Source: Streptomyces scabichelini
Lineage (GTDB): Bacteria; Actinomycetota; Actinomycetes; Streptomycetales; Streptomycetaceae
Direction: 5' to 3'
Assembly (NCBI RefSeq): GCF_011045015.1
Contig: NZ_JAAKZY010000020.1
Coordinates: 1 to 64,000, forward strand
Length of the DNA: 64,000 nucleotides
Shown here: in pieces, positions 35,338 to 43,979 of the stretch
How the letters are laid out: every line of letters starts with the position of its first letter
Position numbering within the stretch: the stretch's first letter is position 1
Notes under the pieces: model-generated
What the model was told of the DNA's origin: nothing
Seen by the model: the letters and a program-made list of their open reading frames with translations, nothing else
Database searches by the model: none
Made by a program: the position numbers and the translations under genes

Positions 35338-36465
35338 ATGCCCGTGGAATTCCTCGGCATCGCCGCCACCAACGACGGCTCCGAAACCACACCGCGCTCC
35401 GGCGCCGCCTTCGACAAGCAGTACACGCTCCGGCTCGCCCGGGCGCACGAGGACCACGGCTGGGACCGGGTGCTGTTCGCCTACGGCTCCGGATCGCCGG
35501 ATCCGGCGCCGGCCGCCGCGTACATCGCGAGCCGCCTCGACCGCCTCCAGATTCTGCTCGCCCACCGGCCCAACGTCTCCTACCCCACCTACGCCGCCAA
35601 GACGTTCGCCACCCTCGACCAGATCAGCGAGGGCCGGCTGACGGTGCACTTCATCACCGGCGGCAACGACCACGAGCAGGGCCGCGAAGGGGACACCCTC
35701 ACCAAGGACGAGCGCTACGCCCGCACCCGCGAGTACATCCGGATCGTCAAGAAGATCTGGACCACCCACGAGGCCTTCGACCACGAGGGCGAGTACTACC
35801 GCTTCCACGACTTCGTCAGCGACGTCTTCCCGGTCCAACAGCCCCGCCCGAACGTCTCGTTCGGCGGCTCGTCACCTGCCGCGTACGCCGCCGGGGGCGC
35901 CGAGGCCGACATCTACTGCCTGTGGGGCGAGCCCCTGGCGAAGACCGCCGAGCAGATCGAGAACGTGAAGGCCGCCGCGAAGGCCGCGGGCCGCACCGAC
36001 GTGCCCCGTATCCAGGTGGCGTTCCGCCCGATCATCGCCCCGACCGAGGACCTGGCCTGGGAGAAGGCCCACCGCACGGTCGGCGCCATCCGGGAACGCC
36101 GCGAGGCCGGTCTCGTACGGCATCACCGCAGCGGCGCTCCGGAAAACAGCGGCTCGCAGCGCCTCATCGCCATCGCCGAGGCGGGGGAGCGCTACGACCG
36201 CGCCCTGTGGACCCCGACCGCCGCCGCGACCGGAGGCGCGGGCAACTCCAACGCACTGGTGGGCACCCCGGAGACGGTCGCCCAGGCACTGCTCGACTAC
36301 TACGACCTCGGCGTCGACATCCTCTCGGCCCGCGGCTACGACCTGCTGGGCGACGCCGTCGACTTCGGCCGGTACGTGATCCCGATCGTCCGCGAAGAGG
36401 TCGCCAAGCGCGACGCCGAGCGGGCGGCGCGCGGCCCGCAGACCCTCGCGGCGGTGGGCGAATGA
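35338..36465 (+). CDS. LLM-class flavin monooxygenase (SsuD-like)
   Basis: The 375-residue bacterial-luciferase-fold enzyme has FLGIAATNDGSE at the start, TLDQISEGRLTVHFITGGNDHEQ, YARTREYIRIVKKIW and a C-terminal LVGTPETVAQAL. These features fit the alkanesulfonate/dimethylsulfone monooxygenase group, which uses reduced FMN and oxygen to release sulfite. The ATG at 35338 follows GAAAGGCC. It heads an operon with a GNAT and an amino-acid-type ABC transporter, behind leader peptide 2. Confidence 0.88.
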   Translation: MPVEFLGIAATNDGSETTPRSGAAFDKQYTLRLARAHEDHGWDRVLFAYGSGSPDPAPAAAYIASRLDRLQILLAHRPNVSYPTYAAKTFATLDQISEGRLTVHFITGGNDHEQGREGDTLTKDERYARTREYIRIVKKIWTTHEAFDHEGEYYRFHDFVSDVFPVQQPRPNVSFGGSSPAAYAAGGAEADIYCLWGEPLAKTAEQIENVKAAAKAAGRTDVPRIQVAFRPIIAPTEDLAWEKAHRTVGAIRERREAGLVRHHRSGAPENSGSQRLIAIAEAGERYDRALWTPTAAATGGAGNSNALVGTPETVAQALLDYYDLGVDILSARGYDLLGDAVDFGRYVIPIVREEVAKRDAERAARGPQTLAAVGE

Positions 36466-36986
36466 CCTCCGTAGCCGAACCGCCTTCAGCGGCATCGGAC
36501 TTGACGGTCGTTCACGTCCCGGTCTCCGACCCGCGTGTGAGCCCCATGCTGCGCGAACTCGGCCACGAGTACTCAATGCGCTACGGCAAGGACGCCCATG
36601 CCGAGATCGCCCGCTACCCCGACGAGGAGTTCACCCCGTCGTACGGCGGACTGCTCCTCCTGCTGCTGGAGCGCGGCGAGCCGGTCGCGGGCGGAGCCTT
36701 CCGCCGGTACGACGCGACGACCGCCGAACTGAAACGGATCTGGACGCATTCCGCGCACCGGCGGCGTGGTCTCGCCCGACGCGTGGTCGCCGAGCTGGAG
36801 CGAGAGGCGAGCACGCGCCGCTACCGGCGGATCTACCTGACCACCGGCCCGCGCCAGCCCGAAGCCCGCGGTCTGTACCTGGCCACCGGGTACACACCGC
36901 TGTTCGACACGGAGGCCGATCCGGAAACCATCGGCCCGCTGCCGTTCGAGAAGCACCTCAGCACAGGAAAGGTCATTGCCCCGTGA
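36462..36986 (+). CDS. GNAT family N-acetyltransferase
   Basis: The 174-residue protein shows the GNAT core: a β-bulge strand GEPVAGGAFRRYD, the acetyl-CoA loop HSAHRRRGLARRVV and a C-terminal EARGLYLATGYTPL. It overlaps the LLM gene (ATGA) and the binding protein downstream (GTGA). In sulfur operons such enzymes can acetylate a thiol or amine to protect or prepare an S-containing amino acid. The substrate here is unknown. Confidence 0.88.
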   Translation: MTSVAEPPSAASDLTVVHVPVSDPRVSPMLRELGHEYSMRYGKDAHAEIARYPDEEFTPSYGGLLLLLLERGEPVAGGAFRRYDATTAELKRIWTHSAHRRRGLARRVVAELEREASTRRYRRIYLTTGPRQPEARGLYLATGYTPLFDTEADPETIGPLPFEKHLSTGKVIAP

Positions 36987-37942
36987 ATCTCCCCGGGATC
37001 AGAAGCCGCCTGCGCAGCGCCGCCGCCCTCGCGCTGCTGCTGCCGCTGCTGGCGCTGACCGCCTGCGGCTCCGGTGACACCGACGGCACGGCCGCGGTGG
37101 GGGCGCAGGGCTCTCCCGTGCCGACCGACGACCCGGTCGCCGCCGTACGCAAGGTGGACTCCGTCGCCGCGCTGCTGCCCGCCGACGTACGCAGGTCCGG
37201 CACGCTGCGGGTGGGCAGTTCGGTCGGGTTTCCGCCAGGGGCGTACTACCCGAACGGCTCGGACAAGGCGCCCGCCGGCCAGGACATCGACATCGCCGAC
37301 GCGGTGGCCAAGGTGCTCGGCGTCGAACTGGAGCGGCAGGACGCCTCCTTCGAGACGATCCTGCCTGCCCTCGGCAGCGGAAAGTACGACTTCGGTACGG
37401 GCAACTTCGGCGTCACCACCGAACGTCTGAAGACCATCGACTTCGTCACCTACATCAACGACGGCCAGGGCTTCGCGGTGAAGAAGGGCAACACCGCGCT
37501 CGGCAAGAAGGTCACCGACCTCACCCAGCTGTGCGGGCTGACCATCGGCACCGGCGCCGGCACCACCTTCGAGACGACCCTCACCGCACAGAAGGGGGTG
37601 TGCGCCGAGGCGGGCAAGAAGCCGTACGACGTGAAGGTCTACTCGGAGAACGCGGCGACGCTCACCGCGCTCCAGCAGGGCCGGATCGACGTGATCATGT
37701 CGACCATCAACGGCCTGCGCCACCAGGCGGCCCAGCCCGCCTCCCGGACCACCTTCCTCGGCGAGTTCCACCGCCTCGACGTCGGCTTCGCCTTCAAGAA
37801 GGGCTCCCCGCTCACCAAGGCGTTCCAGGCCGCCGTCAACGAGCTGATCCAGGACGGCACATACGCCCGGATCCTCAAGAAGTGGGGCACCTCCGCCTCC
37901 GCGATCGAGACGTCGCGGATCAACCCGCCCGAGCACAAGTAA
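36983..37942 (+). CDS. Amino acid-type ABC substrate-binding lipoprotein
   Basis: This 319-residue lipoprotein starts at a GTG overlapping the GNAT stop. Its signal peptide ends in the lipobox LTAC, followed by the periplasmic binding fold of family 3 (RVGSSVGFPPGAYY, GQDIDIADAVAKVLG, GKYDFGTGNFGVT). It likely captures a sulfur-containing amino acid or analogue and docks on the permeases at 37963 and 33736. A paralogue is encoded at 39845. Confidence 0.9.
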   Translation: MNLPGIRSRLRSAAALALLLPLLALTACGSGDTDGTAAVGAQGSPVPTDDPVAAVRKVDSVAALLPADVRRSGTLRVGSSVGFPPGAYYPNGSDKAPAGQDIDIADAVAKVLGVELERQDASFETILPALGSGKYDFGTGNFGVTTERLKTIDFVTYINDGQGFAVKKGNTALGKKVTDLTQLCGLTIGTGAGTTFETTLTAQKGVCAEAGKKPYDVKVYSENAATLTALQQGRIDVIMSTINGLRHQAAQPASRTTFLGEFHRLDVGFAFKKGSPLTKAFQAAVNELIQDGTYARILKKWGTSASAIETSRINPPEHK

Positions 37943-37962
37943 GAGTGAGCAGGAACTCCACG

Positions 37963-39024
37963 ATGCGACTCACGACCGCTTCCGCACCGCCCGGCGCGGC
38001 CGTCCCGGGCGGCGGCTCCGAAGCCCCGCCCGCCCCGGACGACCTGGCCTCGCTCAGGGTCGTACCCGCCCGCCACCGCCTCCGCTGGGCCGCCGCCGTC
38101 GCCGTGCTGGTGCTGACCGCCCAGTTCGCGCACGGACTGGCCACCAACCCCGTATGGGAGTGGGACGTCTTCCGGGCGTACGTGCTGTCCGAGACCATCG
38201 TCCAGGCGGTCGGGGTGACCCTCCAACTCACCGCGTACGCCACGATGTTGGGGTTCCTGCTCGGTACGGTGCTGGCGTTCATGCGGCTCTCGCGGAGCCC
38301 CGTACTGCAGACCGTCGCCTGGACCTACATCTGGATCTTCCGGTCCATCCCGATGATCGTCCAGCTGGTGTTCTGGTTCAACCTCGGCGCCCTGTACAAG
38401 GAACTGGGAGTCGGCATCCCCTTCGGCCCGGTCTTCTGGTCCGTGGACAGTAACAGCCTCATCGGAACGATCGGGGCGGCGCTGATCGGGCTGTCGCTCC
38501 ATCAGGCCGCGTACGCCGCCGAGATCGTGCGCGGCGGAGTCATCGCGGTCGACGGCGGTCAGCTGGAGGCGGCGGCGGCACTCGGCATTCCCCGGCTGCG
38601 GCAGATCCGGCGGATCGTCCTCCCGCAGGCGATGCGCGCCATCCTGCCCACGGCCGGCAACGAGATCATCGGCCTGCTCAAGGGCACCTCAGTGGTGTAC
38701 GTCATGGCCATCGGTGAGCTCTTCTACCAGGTTCAGGTGGTCTACGGCCGCAACGGGCGGGTCATCCCGCTGCTGATGGTCGCCACCGCCTGGTACGTGT
38801 TCCTGACCTCGGTGCTGTCCATCGCCCAGTACTACGTGGAACGCCGCTTCGCCCGCGGCGCCGACCGCACCCCGCCGCCCACTCCGCTCCAGCGTGCCCG
38901 GCGCCTCGTACGGAATGTGCGCTCCTCTGCCGCACAGCGCGATCAGCCCGTGCCGGCCGGCCGCACCGCCCTCGGAAATCGCGAACATCGCGAACACGTC
39001 GGAGATCACGGAGACAACTCATGA
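37963..39024 (+). CDS. Amino acid-type ABC transporter permease
   Basis: The 353-residue permease carries a cytoplasmic Pro/Ala-rich start, several membrane segments and the ATPase-contact loop [26 protein letters not shown]. The ATG at 37963 has AGGA upstream; the in-frame GTG at 37945 is a weaker choice. Its stop overlaps the ATPase start (ATGA). Close resemblance to the permease at 33736 points to duplication, and both may form one heteromeric channel. Confidence 0.9.
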   Translation: MRLTTASAPPGAAVPGGGSEAPPAPDDLASLRVVPARHRLRWAAAVAVLVLTAQFAHGLATNPVWEWDVFRAYVLSETIVQAVGVTLQLTAYATMLGFLLGTVLAFMRLSRSPVLQTVAWTYIWIFRSIPMIVQLVFWFNLGALYKELGVGIPFGPVFWSVDSNSLIGTIGAALIGLSLHQAAYAAEIVRGGVIAVDGGQLEAAAALGIPRLRQIRRIVLPQAMRAILPTAGNEIIGLLKGTSVVYVMAIGELFYQVQVVYGRNGRVIPLLMVATAWYVFLTSVLSIAQYYVERRFARGADRTPPPTPLQRARRLVRNVRSSAAQRDQPVPAGRTALGNREHREHVGDHGDNS

Positions 39025-39791
39025 GCGACGTACACGTAATGGTCGACGTCCGCGGCGTCCACAAGAGTTTCGGGCCGCTGGAGGTGCTGCGCGGCGTGGA
39101 TCTGGAGGTCCGGGCCGGCGAGGTCACCGTCGTCCTCGGACCGTCCGGCTCCGGGAAGTCGACGCTGCTGCGCACCATCAACCACCTCGAGAAGGTCAAC
39201 CGCGGCTGGATCAGCATCGACGGCGAGCTGATCGGCTACCGCCGCTCGGGCCGCAGGCTGCACGAACTGAAGGAGAAGGAGGTTCTGCGCCAGCGCACCC
39301 ACATCGGGTTCGTGTTCCAGAACTTCAACCTCTTCCCGCATCTCACCGTGCTGGACAACCTCATCGAGGCCCCGCTCTCCGCGCTGCGCCGTCCGCGCAA
39401 GGAAGCCGTCGCCACAGCCGAACGGCTCCTTGAACGGGTCGGTCTCGTCGACAAGGCAGATGCCTATCCGAGGCAGCTCTCCGGCGGCCAGCAGCAGCGC
39501 GTCGCCATCGCCCGCGCACTCGCCCTCGAACCCAAGGTGCTGCTCTTCGACGAGCCCACCTCCGCGCTCGACCCGGAACTCGTCGGCGAAGTCCTCGACG
39601 TCATCAAGGACCTGGCCCGCACCGGAACCACCATGATCGTCGTCACCCATGAGATCGGCTTCGCCCGCGAGGTCGCCGACACCGTGGTGTTCATGGACGG
39701 CGGTGTCGTCGTCGAACAGGGCCCGCCCGCGGCCGTCCTGGACGCCCCGCAACACGAACGCACCCGCGCCTTCCTCTCCAAGGTTCTCTGA
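39021..39791 (+). CDS. Amino acid-type ABC transporter ATP-binding protein
   Basis: This 256-residue ATPase has Walker [12 protein letters not shown], signature [15 protein letters not shown], Walker [13 protein letters not shown] and the H-loop [14 protein letters not shown]. It belongs to the GlnQ/HisP/TcyN class. It is the only ATPase for two permeases and two binding proteins in this neighbourhood. It overlaps the permease stop by four bases. Confidence 0.93.
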   Translation: MSDVHVMVDVRGVHKSFGPLEVLRGVDLEVRAGEVTVVLGPSGSGKSTLLRTINHLEKVNRGWISIDGELIGYRRSGRRLHELKEKEVLRQRTHIGFVFQNFNLFPHLTVLDNLIEAPLSALRRPRKEAVATAERLLERVGLVDKADAYPRQLSGGQQQRVAIARALALEPKVLLFDEPTSALDPELVGEVLDVIKDLARTGTTMIVVTHEIGFAREVADTVVFMDGGVVVEQGPPAAVLDAPQHERTRAFLSKVL

Positions 39792-39844
39792 CCACCCCTC
39801 ACCCCGTGCTCAACGCCCCCCTGTCCAACGCAAGGAGAACGACC

Positions 39845-40831
39845 GTGTCCACCGCCCGCCTCGCCCGCCGCACCGCCACCGTCTCGTTCGGAGTCGCCGC
39901 AGCACTCGTCCTCGCCGCTTGCGCCAACCCCGACGACGGCGGTACGACCGACGTCGCGGCCTCCGGCAACACCACCACGAAGATCAACAACAGTCCGGAC
40001 CAGAACCGCGTCACCACGGACAAGGTCGACTCCATAGCCGCCGAGGTACCCGAGGCGATCCGCGAGAGAGGCACCCTGAAGATCGTCGGTTCGGCCGAGA
40101 GCTCGGCCCCACTGGGCTTCTACGCCACCGACAACAAGACCCGCATCGGCGTGGAGATCGACCTCGCGTACCTGGTCTCCAATGTGCTCGGACTGAAACC
40201 GCAGTACACCCCGGTCTCCTGGGAGAACATCTTCGTCGGCCTGGACAGCGGCAAGTACGACGTCGGCTTCAGCAACATCACCGACACCGAGGAACGCAAG
40301 GAGAAGTACGACTTCGCCAGCTACCGCAACGACGACCTCGCCTTCGAGGCCAAGAAGGGCAGCGGGCTCGAGGTCAGCGACTACAAGGACGTGGCGGGAA
40401 AGACCGTCGCCGTGGACACCGGAACCAACCAGGAGAAGATCCTGGTCGAGTGGAGCAAGCAGGCCGAGAAGGCGGGCCTGAAGCCGGTGGACATCAAGTA
40501 CTACAAGGCCTCCACCGACACCTATCTCGCCCTCGACTCGGGCCGCATCGACCTCTTCCTCGGCCCCAACCCCACCGCCGCCTACCACGTCGCGTCCGCC
40601 GGGAAGACCGAGATCGTCGGCACGTACTCCGGCGCCGGTGCCACGCTTCAGGGCCTGATCGCGGCCACCACCAAGAAGAACAACGGTCTGGTCGAGCCAC
40701 TGGCCGACGCGATCAACGAGATCATCGACAACGGTACGTACGCCAAGGTGCTCAAGCGCTGGGGCCTGTCCAACGAGGCCGTGACCAAGTCGGAGATCAA
40801 CCCGCCCGGCCTCCCCAAGACCAACAGCTAG
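39845..40831 (+). CDS. Amino acid-type ABC substrate-binding lipoprotein
   Basis: This second binding protein of 328 residues starts at a GTG after AAGGAG; an in-frame GTG at 39806 lacks such a site. The signal peptide ends in the lipobox LAAC. The fold resembles the protein at 36983 (VDSIAAEVPEAIRERGTLKI, GVEIDLAYLVSNVLG, SGKYDVGFSNIT) but the binding residues have diverged, so it probably recognises a different ligand for the same transporter. Confidence 0.9.
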   Translation: MSTARLARRTATVSFGVAAALVLAACANPDDGGTTDVAASGNTTTKINNSPDQNRVTTDKVDSIAAEVPEAIRERGTLKIVGSAESSAPLGFYATDNKTRIGVEIDLAYLVSNVLGLKPQYTPVSWENIFVGLDSGKYDVGFSNITDTEERKEKYDFASYRNDDLAFEAKKGSGLEVSDYKDVAGKTVAVDTGTNQEKILVEWSKQAEKAGLKPVDIKYYKASTDTYLALDSGRIDLFLGPNPTAAYHVASAGKTEIVGTYSGAGATLQGLIAATTKKNNGLVEPLADAINEIIDNGTYAKVLKRWGLSNEAVTKSEINPPGLPKTNS

Positions 40832-40908
40832 CCCTCCAGGGCGCGGAGGCAACACGCCTGGCGCGCCTCCTCCTTCGTGCACGACTCCTTCGTACAGGAC
40901 TCGAGGTC

Positions 40909-42009
40909 ATGCCCCGCGAACTCCACCTTTCCGTCGCGCTCGACGGGACCGGCCACCACTCCGTCGACACCGGTCCCGCCACATCCCTCACCGCCGCCCA
41001 CGGGGCGGACTTGATCGGTCTCGCCGAGCAGGCCGCCCTGGACTTCGTCACCGTCGGCGACTCCCTCGCGCCACCGCCCCACGACAGCGCCGACCGGCTC
41101 GACTCGGTGGCCGTACTCGCCGGCGTCGCGCCCCTGACCAGCAGGATCGGACTGATCCCGACGGTGACCACCACTCACACCGAGCCCTTTCACGCCTCCA
41201 CCGCCCTGGCCACCCTCGACTTCGTCAGCGAGGGCCGGGCCGGCTGGCTGATCGACGTCTCCAGCTCCGAGGCCGAGGCCCTCGCCGTGGGCCACCGTGG
41301 GGTCGCGCCCGCGGCCGAGCTATGGGCCGAGGCGGCCAGCGCCGCCGAGGTAGCCGTCCGGCTGTGGGACAGCGGGGAGGGCGACGCGGAGATACGGGAC
41401 GCCGCCACCGGCCGTTTCATCGACTGCGAACGGCTGCCCGACATCGGCTTCGAGGGCCCGCACTTCTCCGTCCGCGGCCCGTCCATCGTGCCCCGTCCGC
41501 CGCAGGGGCGGCCGCCCATCGTCGTCGCCCTCGACGTGCACGACTCGGACGGGCAGTGGGAGCTGGCCGCGCGCCATGCCGACGTCGTCCTGCTCGACGC
41601 CGAGCAGCCGACCGTTGCCCGGCTCGCCCGCGCGGCGCTGCTCAGCCGGACGGCGGAGGCCGGACGGGACCCGGACGCGCTGCGGGTGCTGGTACGTGTC
41701 GCGGTCGATCTCGGCGGCGGGGCCGGGTCTCTGCCGCCCGCCGACACCGTGCGCTTCAGCGGTGCCGCCGCGGACCTCGGCGATCTGCTCGCCGACTGGC
41801 ACGGAGCCGGCGGCGCCGACGGCTTCCATCTCCTCCCGGCCTCGGTCCCCGCCGATCTTCCAGCCGTGGTCCACGACCTAGTACCGACGCTGCGCGCACG
41901 CGGCCTGTTCCGCGCGGACTACACCGGCCACACCCTGCGCGATCACCTCGGCCTGGCCCACCCGGACGACGTACGGAGCGATGGACCGAGTGAGCGGGCG
42001 GTGTCGTGA
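40909..42009 (+). CDS. LLM-class flavin-dependent monooxygenase
   Basis: This 366-residue LLM protein begins PRELHLSVALDGTGHHS and contains ADLIGLAEQAALDFVTVGDS, LDFVSEGRAGWLIDVSS and IVVALDVHDSD. It is of the DszA/NtaA-like type that works with reduced FMN. It is shorter in the lid than the SsuD-like enzyme at 35338 and is likely specific for another sulfur or nitrogen compound. Its stop overlaps the next LLM gene (GTGA). Confidence 0.85.
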   Translation: MPRELHLSVALDGTGHHSVDTGPATSLTAAHGADLIGLAEQAALDFVTVGDSLAPPPHDSADRLDSVAVLAGVAPLTSRIGLIPTVTTTHTEPFHASTALATLDFVSEGRAGWLIDVSSSEAEALAVGHRGVAPAAELWAEAASAAEVAVRLWDSGEGDAEIRDAATGRFIDCERLPDIGFEGPHFSVRGPSIVPRPPQGRPPIVVALDVHDSDGQWELAARHADVVLLDAEQPTVARLARAALLSRTAEAGRDPDALRVLVRVAVDLGGGAGSLPPADTVRFSGAAADLGDLLADWHGAGGADGFHLLPASVPADLPAVVHDLVPTLRARGLFRADYTGHTLRDHLGLAHPDDVRSDGPSERAVS

Positions 42010-43169
42010 GGTTCCTGACCATCACCCTGATCGTGCACGGCCCGCACCCGGTGACGGGCGTACAGAAGCCGACCAGGGAGCGCTTCCGCGAAGTGCTCGA
42101 CAACGCCGTGCTCGCCGAGGAACTGGGCTTCGACGGCTTCGGAGTGGGGGAGCGGCACGAGCGGCCCTTCATCTCCTCCTCGCCGCCCGTCGTCCTCAGT
42201 CACATCGCCGCGCTCACCTCCCGAATCCGGCTGTTCACAGCCGTCACCACGCTCAGCCTCCTCGACCCGGTGCGCGCGTACGAGGACTACGCGACGCTGG
42301 ACCATCTCTCCGGCGGCCGGCTGGAGTTGATCATCGGCAAGGGCAACGGCGCCGCCCAGCGCGAGCTGTTCCGCGTCACGCCCGAGGACCAGTGGGAACG
42401 CAACGCCGAGAGCTACGAGGTGTTCCGGCAGCTCTGGCGCCAGGACAAGGTGACCGCCGCGACGCGCTTCCGCCCCGAGCTGAAGGACGCGGAGGTGTGG
42501 CCGAGGCCGCTGCAACAGCCGGTCCGGGTGTGGCACGGCAGCGCGACCAGCAAAGAGTCCGTGGACCTGGCCGCCCGCTACGGCGACCCGCTGTTCTCGG
42601 CGAACGTCACCAACCCCATGGAGCCGTACGCCGAGTTGATCCGCCACTACCGCGAGCGCTGGGAGCACCACGGCCACGACCCGGCCGACATCGCCGTCGG
42701 CGCGGGCACAGCGGGCATCTACGCGGCCCGTACGTCCCAGGCGGCGCTGGCCGCGTACCGGCCGGTGTTCGAGGGGAACCTGGCGTTCCAGAAGCGGTTG
42801 GGCCTGGAACCGGTCTTCACGACCGTCGAGGACTTCGTCGAGCGCAGCTCGGCGCTGATCGGCAGTCCGCAGCAGATCATCGAGAAGGTGCACCGCTACC
42901 ACGAGCAGTTCGGACACACGGTGCTGCATCTGCACGCGGACGCAGGCGGGCTGACGGAGACTCAGCACCGCGACTCGCTCGCGCTCTTCCAGTCCGAGGC
43001 CGCTCCGGTGCTGCGGCGCGACATCCCGGATCCACCGTTCGAATGGGGTCCGGTACTCGCCGAGCCCGCACGGGAAGGCCCTGCCCGGACTGGTGCCGGC
43101 AGCACCGGTCATCGGACACCGCCCAGGCGAAGCCCTCCGCTCGACGGGCACGCGACTCCGACAGGATGA
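42006..43169 (+). CDS. LLM-class flavin-dependent monooxygenase
   Basis: The 387-residue LLM enzyme has LAEELGFDGFGVGERHERPF, the AVTTLSLLDPVRAYEDYATLDHLSGGRLELIIGKGN segment and VWHGSATSKESVDLAARYG, all typical of luciferase-like monooxygenases. A GTG overlaps the preceding stop, so two LLM enzymes are produced together and may act in sequence. It needs an external flavin reductase, which I do not see in the window unless the FAD protein at 31748 serves. Confidence 0.87.
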   Translation: MRFLTITLIVHGPHPVTGVQKPTRERFREVLDNAVLAEELGFDGFGVGERHERPFISSSPPVVLSHIAALTSRIRLFTAVTTLSLLDPVRAYEDYATLDHLSGGRLELIIGKGNGAAQRELFRVTPEDQWERNAESYEVFRQLWRQDKVTAATRFRPELKDAEVWPRPLQQPVRVWHGSATSKESVDLAARYGDPLFSANVTNPMEPYAELIRHYRERWEHHGHDPADIAVGAGTAGIYAARTSQAALAAYRPVFEGNLAFQKRLGLEPVFTTVEDFVERSSALIGSPQQIIEKVHRYHEQFGHTVLHLHADAGGLTETQHRDSLALFQSEAAPVLRRDIPDPPFEWGPVLAEPAREGPARTGAGSTGHRTPPRRSPPLDGHATPTG

Positions 43170-43173
43170 GCGC

Positions 43174-43677
43174 ATGCTCATCGTCATCGGCGGACTGCCC
43201 GGCACCGGCAAGACCACACTGGTGCGGCTCCTGGCCGCACAACTCGGCGCGGTCCACCTGCGGATCGACACCATCGAGCAGGCGATCGTCCGCTCCGGTC
43301 TGGCACGGCACCCCGTAGGACCAGTCGGCTACGTCGTCGGATACGCCCTGGCCGAGGAGCATCTCCGGCAGGGTCTGACCGTGATCGCGGAGTCGGTCAA
43401 TCCGCTGGCCGTCACACGCGACGGGTGGCGTGATGTGGGCGTGAGGGCCGGAGCCGCGACCGTCGAGGTGGAGGTGATCTGCTCCGATCCCGCCGAGCAC
43501 CGGCACCGCGTGACATCGCGGTCGTCCGACATCCCCGGACTGCCCTTGCCCGACTGGCGACAGGTCCTCGCCCGCGCGTATGAGCCGTGGGCGCGCGAGC
43601 ACGTGGTGATCGACACCGCGGGGCAGAGCCCTCAGGAGTCCCTCGCCCGGCTTGCCCGGCATCTCGGCATACGCTGA
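43174..43677 (+). CDS. AAA/P-loop small-molecule kinase
   Basis: The 167-residue protein has a clear P-loop GGLPGTGKTT (residues 6-15) and a LRIDTIEQA segment, as in chloramphenicol-phosphotransferase-like and gluconate-kinase-like P-loop kinases. The GLTVIAESVNPLAVTRDGWRDVG core is common to the 'ATP-binding AAA family' of Streptomyces. It starts a few bases after the LLM stop with AGGA ahead of its ATG. The phosphorylated substrate is unknown. Confidence 0.8.
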   Translation: MLIVIGGLPGTGKTTLVRLLAAQLGAVHLRIDTIEQAIVRSGLARHPVGPVGYVVGYALAEEHLRQGLTVIAESVNPLAVTRDGWRDVGVRAGAATVEVEVICSDPAEHRHRVTSRSSDIPGLPLPDWRQVLARAYEPWAREHVVIDTAGQSPQESLARLARHLGIR

Positions 43678-43744
43678 GTGGCCCGAACCACCCCGCGCAG
43701 CCGCTCCGTTGACACCCTCCCGCGCCGCGTGCTTGCATCGCGCC

Positions 43745-43828
43745 ATGCCGCCGCTGGAGCCTCTGACACGCCGCCGCACCGTGGACCTCGTCCGCGTGGC
43801 CGCCGCACTGTGTCGGTTCCCCGGCTGA
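43745..43828 (+). CDS. Leader peptide 3 (putative cysteine-responsive leader)
   Basis: A 27-residue ORF contains RRRTVDLVRVAAALCR and ends FPG. It fits the R-x-x-[IV]-D-L-x-R-...-C pattern seen twice earlier in this window. It lies 151 bases upstream of the sulfite-oxidase-family gene on the same strand. CCAACAG (43853-43859) and CTGTTGG (43875-43881) form a stem just after its stop. No strong ribosome-binding site is visible ahead of the ATG, so initiation is less certain than for leader 2. Confidence 0.7.
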   Translation: MPPLEPLTRRRTVDLVRVAAALCRFPG

Positions 43829-43852
43829 TACCGCGCTTACTCTGTCCGACCT

Positions 43853-43881
43853 CCAACAGCCGTAACCACTGGCCCTGTTGG
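43853..43881 (+). promoter_or_regulatory. Hairpin after leader peptide 3
   Basis: The perfect 7-bp arms CCAACAG and CTGTTGG enclose a 15-base loop, starting 24 bases after the leader stop. Its position corresponds to the hairpins after leaders 1 and 2. It may be part of an attenuator. Confidence 0.35.
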
Positions 43882-43979
43882 CTGCGACAGCCCGGCCGGT
43901 GCGGTCCCGTCCTTCGCCTCGCGCCGGTTCTTCCCCGCACGTCTGGGCTCCCCACGTCGTGGCCTCCCCCTTCCCATAG

